Shown: one piece after another, positions 5,623 to 12,504 of the stretch
Numbering within the stretch: position 1 is the first letter of the stretch
Layout of the letters: each line of letters opens with the position of its first letter
Source: Alphaproteobacteria bacterium
GTDB taxonomy: Bacteria; Pseudomonadota; Alphaproteobacteria; ATCC43930; CGMCC-115725
Direction: 5' to 3'
DNA length: 12,504 nucleotides
NCBI GenBank assembly: GCA_017353855.1
Contig: JAFMSA010000058.1
Location: forward strand, 1 to 12,504
The notes under the pieces: generated by a model
The model's input: only the letters and a program-made list of their open reading frames with translations
Database searches by the model: none
Told to the model about the DNA's origin: nothing
Program-made: the position numbers and the translations under genes

Positions 5623-5866
5623 GCCTCTGTTGCAAAGCCTTCGGTGTTCTGCGATGGAAGGCTCGAGCAGGGGGGCCGGGCGGCGTCGGACTTCAAGGGG
5701 CGTCACTTTGGGGGGCGAGATCGTGCTCTGGGCGGTGCGCTGGTATTGACGCTACGGCATAAGCTAGGGCTAGGGCGATCTCGAGCAGATGATGGCCGAA
5801 CGCGGCGTCTTGGTCGATCACTCGACCATCTACAGATGGGTCCAGGGGTACGCGCCCGAGATCGAG
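5623..5866 (+). mobile_element. IS6-family element, left-end remnant with dead transposase
   Basis: GCCTCTGTTGCAAA (5623-5636) differs by one base from the terminal repeat of IS6100-type elements (GGCTCTGTTGCAAA). Behind it the IS6 transposase N-terminus is readable: SDFKGRHFGG, a one-base shift, EIVLWAVRWY, a stop where the family has Cys, RYGIS, two more stops inside a duplicated TAGGGC, then DLEQMMAERGVLVDHSTIYR and WVQGYAPEIE. Homology stops at about 5866, before any catalytic Asp of the DDE triad and well before the right end. The next gene, the ABC ATPase ending at 5902, is 36 bases away, so a deletion or insertion joined the truncated element to the end of the importer operon. Confidence 0.8.
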
Positions 5867-5901
5867 AGATCGCGGCGAATTTCTGCTCGCTCAGGTCGCT
5901 G

Positions 5902-6951
5902 CTAATCGCATCGTGCGGGCGAGTGGGGCTCCGCTAGCCGAGAAGATAACCGCCCTTCATGCACGGCATGGCAGGCGACGAAGGCGTCGTCGGCGATGAG
6001 CAGCGATGGCCGTTCGTTGCGGCAGCGGTCATTGGCGAGAGGACAGCGAGGGTGGAACGCGCAGCCGGGCGGCGGGTGGATCGGGTTCGGTACCTCGCCG
6101 GCAACTGGCTCACGCTCGCCTGAAGAACCATCGGGGGGATCGAGGCGGGGGATCGTCTCCAACAACAGCTGAGTGTAGGGGTGGCGCGGCGTCGAAAACA
6201 ACTGATCGGCTGTTGCGACCTCGACAAGGCGCCCGAGATACATGACCCCGACCCGGTCCGAGATCTGATAGATCACCGCCAAATTGTGCGAGATGAACAG
6301 GTAGGTCAGGCCGAGCCGGCGCTGCAAGTCTTTCATCAGGTTGAGAATTTGCGCCTGCACCGAGACGTCGAGCGCCGAGGTCGGCTCATCGCACACGAGA
6401 AGATCCGGATGCGCCGCGAGCGCTCGGGCGATCGAAATGCGTTGGCGCTGACCGCCCGAGAATTCATGTGGGAACTTATCGCCGTCGGCGGGCGACAGGC
6501 GCACCTGCTCGAGCAGTTCGCCGACCCGGGTACGTAGCTCGGCTTTGTCGGTGACAAGGCGATGCGTCACCAGCGGTTCAGCGACAATCTTCCGAACCCG
6601 CCAGCGCGGGTTGAGGCTCGCGTAAGGGTCCTGAAAAACCATCTGCATGCGGCGACGCACTCGCGACATCGCGTTGCGCTGCTTGAGGCGACCGATATCG
6701 ACGCCATCGAAAACGATATTTCCGGCCGATGGACGATAGAGGCCGACGATGCACCGCGCGACTGTGGTCTTGCCGCAACCGGATTCGCCGACCAGCGAAA
6801 AGTTCTCGCCGCGCCGGATCGAAAAGCTGACACCGTCGAGCGCCTTGACTGCGACGCGTCCCTTGCCACGCAGTACCCGGTCAAGCGCTGGTGGTGACAC
6901 ATCGAAATGATGCTGCAGATCGTTGACCTCGAGGATCGTGTCATCAGGCAT
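5902..6951 (-). CDS. Peptide/nickel-type ABC importer ATPase (DppF/OppF-like)
   Basis: This 349-residue cytoplasmic ATPase energises the importer encoded upstream. It has Walker A GESGCGKT (55-62), Q-loop FQDP (Q107), signature SGGQRQ (165-170), Walker B LLVCDEP (184-190) and H-loop His222. The C-terminal oligopeptide-transporter extension carries four cysteines (297, 303, 310, 327), the spacing known from Opp/Dpp ATPases with an iron-sulfur site. ATG 6951 is chosen because MPDDTILEVNDL is a normal beginning and it overlaps the stop of the preceding ATPase by 8 bases (ATGCCTGA). An in-frame ATG at 7002 would overlap the upstream gene by 59 bases with no motif support. This is the last gene of the operon, and an IS6 remnant begins 36 bases beyond its stop. 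Confidence 0.92.
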   Translation of the reverse strand: MPDDTILEVNDLQHHFDVSPPALDRVLRGKGRVAVKALDGVSFSIRRGENFSLVGESGCGKTTVARCIVGLYRPSAGNIVFDGVDIGRLKQRNAMSRVRRRMQMVFQDPYASLNPRWRVRKIVAEPLVTHRLVTDKAELRTRVGELLEQVRLSPADGDKFPHEFSGGQRQRISIARALAAHPDLLVCDEPTSALDVSVQAQILNLMKDLQRRLGLTYLFISHNLAVIYQISDRVGVMYLGRLVEVATADQLFSTPRHPYTQLLLETIPRLDPPDGSSGEREPVAGEVPNPIHPPPGCAFHPRCPLANDRCRNERPSLLIADDAFVACHAVHEGRLSSRLAEPHSPARCD

Positions 6952-7942
6952 GCGTGGGCTCGCTGACAGGCAGGTAGAGCCAGCACGCCACGTCTGCGTC
7001 ACCGCTGGGTATCAGATCAGGGCGGTCGTGGCGGCATCGGCTGAGCCTCTTAGGGCAGCGCGGGTTGAACGGGCAACCTTCCGGAATCGCGTTCAGACGC
7101 GGCATCGTGCCGTCGATCTGTTGCAGCCGTCCGCGTGGGCCACTAGTGCGCGGGATCGAGGCCATCAGTCCGGCGGTGTAGGGATGGCTGGGCCTATCGA
7201 TGATCTTGCGCACCGAGCCGATCTCAACGATACGCCCGGCGTACATGACAGCGACACGATGCGCGGTCTCGGCGATCACCCCCATATCGTGCGTCACCAG
7301 CATGATAGCGGTGCCGTGATCACGCCCGAGGCGCTTCAAAAGCGCGATGATCTGCGCTTGCACCGAGACGTCGAGTGCCGTCGTCGGCTCGTCGGCGATG
7401 ATGAGGCGCGGGCTGGCGGCGATCGCCAAGGCGATCACGACGCGCTGGCGCATCCCGCCGGAAAATTGGTGCGGGTAATGGTCGATCCGCTCCTCGGCCG
7501 CGGCAATGCCAACCTCCCCGAGCAAGGACAGCGCGCGGCCGCGCGCCTCGACGGAGCCCATGTCGAGATGGGTGCGGACGGTTTCGACCAATTGGTGGCC
7601 GACCGTGTGGAGCGGGTTGAGACTCGTCAGCGGGTCCTGGAAAATCACGCCGATTTCCTTGCCGCGGACGCGCCGCATCGCCTCGTATGGCAGCGTGTCG
7701 ATTCGTCTCCCAGAGAGGGTGATGCTGCCGCCGGCGATCCGCAATGGCGGCTCCAGAAGGCCGATGATCGCCGCGCCGGTCAGCGACTTGCCGGCGCCCG
7801 ATTCGCCAACGACCCCCAGCACCTCGCCGGGCGCGATATCGAAGCTGACATCGTCGACTGCAGTGAGAGCACCGCGGCGGCTCGGCACCTCGACCCGCAG
7901 GTTCTCGACCCGAAGAAGCGGCTCGGTATTCTTTGGCGTCAT
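6944..7942 (-). CDS. Peptide/nickel-type ABC importer ATPase (DppD/OppD-like)
   Basis: This 332-residue ATPase is the partner of the downstream DppF-like subunit. It has Walker A GESGAGKS (46-53), Q-loop FQDP (Q102), signature SGGMRQ (161-166), Walker B LIIADEP (180-186) and H-loop His218. The C-terminal extension (PSHPYTAGLM near 251-260) has cysteines 290, 296, 303 and 320 in the spacing associated with a [4Fe-4S] cluster in DppD proteins. Its length is normal and it is intact. The start codon and ribosome-binding site (GGAG, 8 bases before ATG) lie inside a dispersed palindromic repeat that fills the gap to the upstream permease. The last 8 bases overlap the next gene. Confidence 0.93.
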   Translation of the reverse strand: MTPKNTEPLLRVENLRVEVPSRRGALTAVDDVSFDIAPGEVLGVVGESGAGKSLTGAAIIGLLEPPLRIAGGSITLSGRRIDTLPYEAMRRVRGKEIGVIFQDPLTSLNPLHTVGHQLVETVRTHLDMGSVEARGRALSLLGEVGIAAAEERIDHYPHQFSGGMRQRVVIALAIAASPRLIIADEPTTALDVSVQAQIIALLKRLGRDHGTAIMLVTHDMGVIAETAHRVAVMYAGRIVEIGSVRKIIDRPSHPYTAGLMASIPRTSGPRGRLQQIDGTMPRLNAIPEGCPFNPRCPKRLSRCRHDRPDLIPSGDADVACWLYLPVSEPTHA

Positions 7943-8025
7943 TGCAAGGACTCCTCGGGGCGACGCGGCAATCGCGGGAAGAGACGCCTATGGAAGGAGA
8001 TTGATTCGGTTCGCTCGCAATGACG
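7937..8025. repeat. Dispersed palindromic element (CGTCATTGC-ended) in the operon
   Basis: The 89-base segment begins CGTCATTGC (7937-7945) and ends GCAATGACG (8017-8025), a perfect 9-base terminal inverted repeat. Inside, TTCGCTCGCAATGACG and a GGCGACGCGGCAATC-like half match the element widespread in Bradyrhizobium and relatives, known to me from its CGTCATTGCGAGCG...GCAATCC ends. It occupies nearly the whole gap between the permease C stop (8035-8037) and the ATPase D start (7942). Only this copy is seen in the window. Confidence 0.7.
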
Positions 8026-8034
8026 GAGCATGAG

Positions 8035-8994
8035 CTATCGCAGTTTTGGATTAAACGCGTCGCGCAGCCAGTCGCCCAAAAGATTGACCGACAGGATCAG
8101 CAGCGCCAGCGCGATGCCGGGAAAGATCGAGATCCACCAGTCGCCCGACAGCAGATAGTCGTTGCCGATGCGGATCAGCGTACCAAGCGACGGTTCGGTC
8201 GGCGGGAGTCCGACGCCGAGGAATGACAGAGTCGCCTCGGTCAGAATGGCGGTCGCAAGGTTGATCGTCGCGATCACTAATATCGGTCCGACTACGTTGG
8301 GTAGCAGATGGCCGACCACGATCCGCGCCGGATGCACCCCGATCACCCGCGCAGCCTGGATGTATTCCTTGTTGCGTTCGACCATCGTCGAGCCGCGCAC
8401 AGTGCGGGCAAAATGCACCCAATATGACAGCGCGATCGCGAGGACCGTCACGTAGAGGCTTATCTCGGTCTGTACCTGTCGTGGCAGGACGCTGCGCACG
8501 ACGCCGTCGATCAACAAGGCGATGAGAATCGCCGGAAAGCTCAGCTGCACGTCGGCGACGCGCATGATCAGCGCGTCGACGATGCCGCCGCGCCAGCCAG
8601 CGATCAGGCCCAGCGTCACCCCGAGTAAGAACGAGAGGATCACCGCCGAGCAACCGAGGAGTAGCGACAGCCGCGTACCGTAAAGGACTGCCGACAGCAC
8701 GTCGCGGCCCTGATTGTCAGTACCGAGCGGATAGTTCCAACTGCCGTCCTTGAGCCAGGCGGGCGGAGCGGTCGCATCCAGAAGGCTCAGCGAGGCGAGG
8801 TCGTACGGGTCTTGCGGCGCGATCAGCGGCGTGAGCAGCGCGGCGCCGATGATCACGAGCGCGATAACCGCGGCGACCATCGTGACCGGCGAGCGCGAGA
8901 AACTCCACAAGAGATCGCTGTCGACAAACCGCATCCACCGTTGCGGCCGCTCGGGAACCGAAGCGGGAGTGCCGGAGGCGGTGAGTTCAGACAT
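8035..8994 (-). CDS. Peptide/nickel-type ABC importer permease (DppC/OppC-like)
   Basis: This 319-residue inner-membrane permease forms the translocation pore with the DppB-like subunit. An OppC-type N-terminus (DLLWSFSRSPVTMVAAVIAL, about 28-47) is followed by the conserved GTDNQGRDVLS (91-101), a transporter domain with about five more helices, and the EAA loop (EYIQAARVIGVHPARIVVGH, 210-229) that contacts the ATPases. The C-terminus GDWLRDAFNPKLR is the usual one. ATG 8994 is preferred: it overlaps the upstream permease stop by 8 bases (ATGTCTGA) and has GAGG about 11 bases before it. The in-frame ATG at 9057 would add a non-homologous 21-residue leader inside the preceding gene. Confidence 0.92.
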   Translation of the reverse strand: MSELTASGTPASVPERPQRWMRFVDSDLLWSFSRSPVTMVAAVIALVIIGAALLTPLIAPQDPYDLASLSLLDATAPPAWLKDGSWNYPLGTDNQGRDVLSAVLYGTRLSLLLGCSAVILSFLLGVTLGLIAGWRGGIVDALIMRVADVQLSFPAILIALLIDGVVRSVLPRQVQTEISLYVTVLAIALSYWVHFARTVRGSTMVERNKEYIQAARVIGVHPARIVVGHLLPNVVGPILVIATINLATAILTEATLSFLGVGLPPTEPSLGTLIRIGNDYLLSGDWWISIFPGIALALLILSVNLLGDWLRDAFNPKLR

Positions 8995-9973
8995 TGGCCG
9001 AGGCCTCGCGCTCGATCCTGAGCCGCGGATCGACGACGTAATAGAGCAGATCGACAACCAGGTTGATGACGACGAAGAAGAATCCGACCAACACCAGGTA
9101 GGTCGCCATTACCGGGATATCGGCGAAGCTCACGGCTTGGATGAACATCAGCCCCATTCCCGGCCACTGAAACACCGTCTCCGTGATGACCGCGAACGCG
9201 ATGATCGAGCCGAGTTGCAAGCCAGTGATTGTGATTACCGGCACCAGCGTATTCTTCAGCGCGTGGCCGAAATTGATGGCGCGGCTGGTGAGGCCACGGG
9301 CGCGCGCGAATTTAATGTAGTCGGTGCGTAGCACCTCAATCATTTCGGCGCGTACCAGCCGCATGATGAGTGTCATCTGAAACAGAGCGAGGGTGATCGC
9401 CGGTAGGATGATCGCGCGTAAGCCCTCAGCGGTGAGGAGCCCGGTCGTCCACCAGCCGATATGGACGACCGCGCCACGCCCGAACGACGGTAGCCAGCCG
9501 AGCACTACCGCGAAGATCAGGATCAGAAGGATGCCAATCAGGAAAGTCGGCAGTGACACGCCGATCAGCGAGACCGTCAACATGGTCTGTGATACCCAGG
9601 AATGACGGTGGAGGCCCGCATAAATACCCATCGGCACGCCGACGATCAGAGCGAGCAGCGCGGCCGTAAAGCTCAGCTCGAGCGTCGCCGGCATCTTTTC
9701 AAGAATGATCTGGCTCACCGGCCGTGCCTGCTGGTAGGAAAGACCAAAATTGCCTTGAGCGGCGTGGCTGACAAACCGAGCGAACTGCGCGATAAAGCTG
9801 TCGTTGAGCCCCAATTCCGCGCGCAAGTGGTCACGATCGGCGAGTGTGGTGTCCTGTCCGACAATGTTGCTGATCGGGTCACCCACATAGTTAAAGAGGG
9901 CGAACGCTATCAACGCCACGGTCAGCATCACCAGTACCGACTGGAGAAGGCGCTGGATGGTGAAGGCGACCAC
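8987..9973 (-). CDS. Peptide/nickel-type ABC importer permease (DppB/OppB-like)
   Basis: This 328-residue inner-membrane permease has a first helix at residues 8-30 (RLLQSVLVMLTVALIAF). A periplasmic segment has the conserved LRAELGLNDSFIAQFARFV (50-68) and NFGLSY (75-80), then five more helices. The EAA loop is at 218-245 (DYIKFARARGLTSRAINF...). It ends YYVVDPRLRIEREASANV. The start is GTG 9973 with only a weak upstream GGAACGG. It lies 47 bases after the binding-protein stop, behind a terminator-like hairpin, so translation and transcription should be lower than for the binding protein. Confidence 0.92.
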   Translation of the reverse strand: MVAFTIQRLLQSVLVMLTVALIAFALFNYVGDPISNIVGQDTTLADRDHLRAELGLNDSFIAQFARFVSHAAQGNFGLSYQQARPVSQIILEKMPATLELSFTAALLALIVGVPMGIYAGLHRHSWVSQTMLTVSLIGVSLPTFLIGILLILIFAVVLGWLPSFGRGAVVHIGWWTTGLLTAEGLRAIILPAITLALFQMTLIMRLVRAEMIEVLRTDYIKFARARGLTSRAINFGHALKNTLVPVITITGLQLGSIIAFAVITETVFQWPGMGLMFIQAVSFADIPVMATYLVLVGFFFVVINLVVDLLYYVVDPRLRIEREASANV

Positions 9974-9990
9974 GGCTACACGCCGTTCCG

Positions 9991-10019
9991 GAAAAAGCGG
10001 TGGAGAGTCATCTCACCGC
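9991..10019 (-). terminator. Terminator-like hairpin between binding protein and permease
   Basis: Just 1 base after the binding-protein stop codon, the minus strand has GCGGTGAGA, loop TGAC, then TCT-C-CACCGC, a 9-pair stem with one bulged C. It is followed directly by TTTTTC (9996-9991). This has the form of a weak intrinsic terminator or mRNA-protecting hairpin inside the operon. Confidence 0.6.
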
Positions 10020-10020
10020 C

Positions 10021-11610
10021 TCACTTCAACTTCACATAGCGCCACGGGAAGTCGTTGGTCGCGTACTGGGCCAGATCCACATTGTCTCGGCTGGCCCACA
10101 CGACCATCTGCTGATGCAGTGGGATGTAGACATAATCGTCCTTGACGATCGTCAGGGCTTCGCTAATTAGCTCATTGCGCTTCTCGGCGTCGAGCTCGAC
10201 CTGGATTTTCTTGATCAGTTTGTCGAGATGCGGATTCGAATAGCCGCCATTGTTGTAAATTCCGTCGGTGTCGGTTCGCGTCGCCGTGAGATTTTGCAGC
10301 ATGTTCAGCGCATCGATTGGACCGGGCGTCCAGCCCAGCAGATAAAAGCTTGTCTCGAATCTTGGTGCGTTGATCTTGCCGAAGTATTTAGCTTTGGTTT
10401 GGGCCAGTAGATTGGCCTTCACGCCGATCTTGGCTAGCATTGCGACAACCGCTTGGCATATCACCTGATCGTTGACATAGCGGTCGTTGGGACAGTCGAA
10501 CCCGACCTCGAACCCATCGGGATAGCCGGCTTCTCCGAGCAGCTTCTTGGCGGCTCGGGGGTCGTAAGGAAACCGCTTGTCAAGCGTGGCGTCGTAGCCG
10601 TTGACCCCAGGCCCTACCATCAACCCCGTCGGATGGGCAAGGCCGCGCATGACCTTTGAGGCGATCGCGTCCTCATCGACCGCCAAGTAGAAGGCTTGCC
10701 GTACGCGCTTGTCCTTGAATGGGTTTTTGCCTTTAACACTCGATTCAAGAAGCTCGTCGCGGCTCTGATCCATGCCGAGAAAGATCGTGCGCAGCTCCGG
10801 CGCCTGCCAAATTTTAAAGCCGGCGGTCTTGCGGATGCGCTCGATGTCTTGCGGCGGCACGTTGTAGACCATGTCCAACTCGCCCGATAGCAGCGCGGCA
10901 ACGCGGGTTGCAGCGTTGTCGATGCGCGTAAAAACGATTTCATCGGGGTCGATTGGCTGGTCCTTGATGCCCCACCAATCCGGATTCCTGACCAGTGTCG
11001 TGCGAACGCCGGGCTGGCGGTCTTTCAGGATGAACGGACCGGTCCCGTTGGCGTTGCGGGTCGCGTAGTTCTCGATCCCCTCGTGGTTGGCCGCACTGGT
11101 CGTGTTGTGTGCGTCACACCACGCTTTGCTCATGATCGCCGCCGAGACGAGATAGTTCGGCAAGATCGGGACCGGCCCGTCGCTGATGAAGTCGATCGTC
11201 CTGTCGTCGATAGGTTTAACTTCCTTCACCGGCGCCAATTGGCTGGTGGCGTCCGCCCCCGCGTCGCGGGCGCGCTGGATCGAGAAAACGACATCTTCGA
11301 CGGTGAGCGGCGTTCCATCGTGAAATTTCACCCCTTGCCGCAGCTTGATGCGCCATGTTGTCGGGTTGATGCTCGCCCATTCGGTCGCCAGTGCCGGCTC
11401 GAGCTTCAAATTCCGGTCACGGCGGATCAGCGGCTCGTAAATGTTCATGTCGAACGACGTGACGAACCCGTCGCTGCGTGCGTGCGGGTCCATCGTCGTG
11501 GGATCTCCGTCATTCGCCCAGCGAAAGGTTTTGGCTTCCCCGCTCGCAGCGCCAAGGACGAGCAAGCCGAGCGCGACAGATAGGCTTAACCACGCCGACA
11601 CCTTTGTCAT
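10021..11610 (-). CDS. Peptide/nickel-type ABC importer periplasmic binding protein (SBP family 5)
   Basis: This 529-residue protein captures the substrate in the periplasm. A Sec signal peptide (hydrophobic core WLSLSVALGLLVLG, 7-20; cleavage near GEA/KT, 26-27) is followed by the family-5 fold. FRWANDGDPTTMDPHARSDG opens the mature protein, and EPLIRRD (59-65), LEPALATEW (70-78), WRIKLRQGVKFHDGTPLT (86-103) and VEDVVFSIQRARD are the diagnostic motifs. Its length is normal and no frame is broken. There is no lipobox Cys, so it is soluble rather than a lipoprotein. It opens the operon of two permeases and two ATPases. GAGGTGGGGA upstream is the ribosome-binding region, and a -24/-12 promoter match precedes it. 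Substrate (dipeptides, oligopeptides, nickel chelates, opines) cannot be told from sequence. Confidence 0.93.
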   Translation of the reverse strand: MTKVSAWLSLSVALGLLVLGAASGEAKTFRWANDGDPTTMDPHARSDGFVTSFDMNIYEPLIRRDRNLKLEPALATEWASINPTTWRIKLRQGVKFHDGTPLTVEDVVFSIQRARDAGADATSQLAPVKEVKPIDDRTIDFISDGPVPILPNYLVSAAIMSKAWCDAHNTTSAANHEGIENYATRNANGTGPFILKDRQPGVRTTLVRNPDWWGIKDQPIDPDEIVFTRIDNAATRVAALLSGELDMVYNVPPQDIERIRKTAGFKIWQAPELRTIFLGMDQSRDELLESSVKGKNPFKDKRVRQAFYLAVDEDAIASKVMRGLAHPTGLMVGPGVNGYDATLDKRFPYDPRAAKKLLGEAGYPDGFEVGFDCPNDRYVNDQVICQAVVAMLAKIGVKANLLAQTKAKYFGKINAPRFETSFYLLGWTPGPIDALNMLQNLTATRTDTDGIYNNGGYSNPHLDKLIKKIQVELDAEKRNELISEALTIVKDDYVYIPLHQQMVVWASRDNVDLAQYATNDFPWRYVKLK

Positions 11611-11649
11611 CGCACGATCCCCACCTCGCGGTCGTATTTGACGGGAAGC

Positions 11650-11665
11650 AGCAATTTCCGGGCCA
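11650..11665 (-). promoter_or_regulatory. Candidate sigma-54 (-24/-12) promoter of the importer operon
   Basis: On the minus strand, TGGCCCG-GAAA-TTGCT, preceded by a pyrimidine, matches the RpoN consensus YTGGCACG-N4-TTGCT at all fixed positions except one (C for A in the GGCAC part). The GG and GC elements have correct spacing. The predicted start near 11639 leaves a leader of about 29 bases containing GAGGTGGGGA. No clear NtrC or NifA upstream site was found. Confidence 0.5.
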
Positions 11666-11789
11666 GCGACTTATGACCTACTGGAAATGGCCTGGTCCTT
11701 GCGAGTCGGCACGCGCTGGGAGCAACCAAGCGACAGGAACCCGTATCTGCTGGAGGTGTCACGCTCGTCCATGCGTCGGGGCAAATGGC

Positions 11790-12150
11790 TTACGTCATCA
11801 ACCCGACGGCGTTTGGTCTTGGAAGCGTGTCAGCGTTGCTGTCAACAGTGCCCCTCTTCGTGACGTCGGCCTTTTTGGTCTGCAGCATCGCGACGCGACC
11901 GGCGGTGTCCGTCTTGATCCACGCCGAGTTGCATCGGCAGCAAATTGGCGATGTCGATATCGTAGCCCTGGAGATTGCCATTCTCGTCTTTGAATCCATA
12001 CGGCGGGGCGCCCATCGCGGTCGCGATGCGCACCGTCCCGCGGTATAAAATGTCGGTGAGGATACGATCAGCCGCTTGCGCGCCGCGACTATCGGCCAGA
12101 AGCGTCGCCGTGGCCAGCATTGCCGCCAGGACACCAACCCAGAGTCGCCT
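11790..12150 (-). pseudogene. Polar amino-acid ABC binding protein (SBP family 3), broken
   Basis: The minus strand encodes a signal-peptide-like RRLWVGVLAAMLATATLLA with DSRGAQA, then DRILTDILYRGTVRIATAMG and APPYGFKDENGNLQGYDIDI, the N-terminal lobe of family-3 binding proteins. At LGV (about 11930) the frame changes and KTDTAGRVAMLQTKKADVT continues, ending NAVGLMT and a stop at 11790. The codon before RRLW is TAG (12151-12153) where an ATG would be expected. An internal ATG at 12120 would cut into the signal peptide. Only about 120 of the usual 260-300 residues remain, so it is inactive. Confidence 0.7.
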
Positions 12151-12504
12151 CTAGCAGGTGAACGACCGGCGGGGGCGCGGCGCCTAACGAGTACGCCGGT
12201 CCGCCCGACCGGTGAGCCGTGCAGCGCTTGCCGCGAGATGGTGTCGGTTGGACCCCAGCGGCGCGGTGGCTCATCGGCGATGGATTAGGTCGGCACGCGT
12301 GCGGTCTGGCACCGGGCCAGCGCCAGGCGCAGCGGGCCCAGATAAGCGCGCCGAGCGCGACCATCATGCGGCGCGGGCCGAGAGGCAATCGAAAAGCTGC
12401 CTTGCCGAAGGCGAGGTCGACCGGCGGCTGCACGGCAGCCTGAGATGGCGGCGCCAATTGCTCAAATAGCCGTCGCTCGGGCATGCATATGGCTAAGCAC
12501 GCAT
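12151..12504. other. No recognisable gene at right edge
   Basis: Frames are open on both strands (for example minus 12089-12484) but have arginine/proline-rich, low-information translations typical of GC-rich non-coding DNA. I see no motif, ribosome-binding site or repeat worth naming. Confidence 0.5.

Noticed and set aside
6951..7002. Longer N-terminus for the DppF-like ATPase
   Set aside because: The added residues lack homology and overlap the preceding ATPase; ATG 6951 gives the standard start.
6923..8023. 366-codon plus-strand open frame opposite the DppD-like ATPase
   Set aside because: It is the antisense shadow of a clearly conserved ATPase gene with all its motifs on the minus strand.
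8994..9057. Longer N-terminus for the DppC-like permease
   Set aside because: The extra 21 residues are the preceding permease gene read in another frame; the overlapping ATG at 8994 is the normal arrangement.
9976..10011. 11-codon frame between binding protein and permease ending 2 bases before the GTG start
   Set aside because: It begins inside the terminator-like hairpin and has no support beyond its position.
11680..11900. Possible NifA (TGT-N10-ACA) or NtrC sites upstream of the sigma-54 match
   Set aside because: I checked each TGT in this stretch and none has ACA at the right distance; no NtrC-like palindrome is visible.
1..12504. CRISPR array, tRNA, rRNA or riboswitch
   Set aside because: No regularly spaced repeats, no tRNA-like cloverleaf and no conserved riboswitch core were noticed on either strand.

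Overview
The window looks like accessory DNA from a GC-rich alphaproteobacterium, most likely Hyphomicrobiales (Bradyrhizobium/Rhodopseudomonas-like). The pointers are GC-rich codon usage, a palindromic element with CGTCATTGC-type ends of the kind dispersed in those genomes, and the mixture of transporter families. This assignment is inference; no rRNA, tRNA or CRISPR array is visible.

Layout. (1) 1-530: wreck of an ISL3-family transposase, readable only by changing frame at least four times. (2) 890-2960: a small regulatory island with a secreted alpha/beta hydrolase (+), a 59-residue His-rich membrane protein (+), and, convergent to them, a PadR-type repressor followed by a frameshifted membrane-protein gene (-). 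The hydrolase promoter and the padR promoter share an 8-3-8 palindrome (TATATCCG-N3-CGGATATA type), and the hydrolase side has a second copy of its core, so the PadR protein very probably controls both itself and the hydrolase. (3) 3104-3280: a small soluble protein with its Shine-Dalgarno in a hairpin loop. (4) About 3340-5070: a gene graveyard with pieces of a PhnD-like binding protein, an SsuB-like ATPase, an SsuC-like permease, an amidohydrolase and an NMT1-like binding protein, on both strands. The amidohydrolase is split into two pieces in opposite orientation, implying an inversion (or a chimeric assembly). (5) 5623-5866: left end of an IS6-family element, dead by stop codons and truncated. 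(6) 5902-11665 (-): a complete, intact peptide/nickel-type (Opp/Dpp) ABC importer operon in the order binding protein, permease B, permease C, ATPase D, ATPase F. (7) 11790-12150 (-): a broken polar-amino-acid binding-protein gene. (8) 12151-12504: nothing recognisable.

The importer is the only clearly functional multi-gene system. A -24/-12 (sigma-54) promoter match lies 40-55 bases upstream of the binding-protein gene. A terminator-like hairpin with a T run sits just after the binding-protein stop codon, which would make binding protein in excess over the membrane parts. The permease C/ATPase D gap is filled by a dispersed palindromic repeat that supplies the ribosome-binding site and start codon of ATPase D. 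The other two junctions are 8-base ATG/TGA overlaps.

The best candidate for something undescribed is the PadR-hydrolase-small membrane protein island: a repressor with a near-leaderless GTG start, a shared operator, a Tat-like secreted hydrolase with an unusual nucleophile elbow, and a tiny histidine-rich membrane protein.
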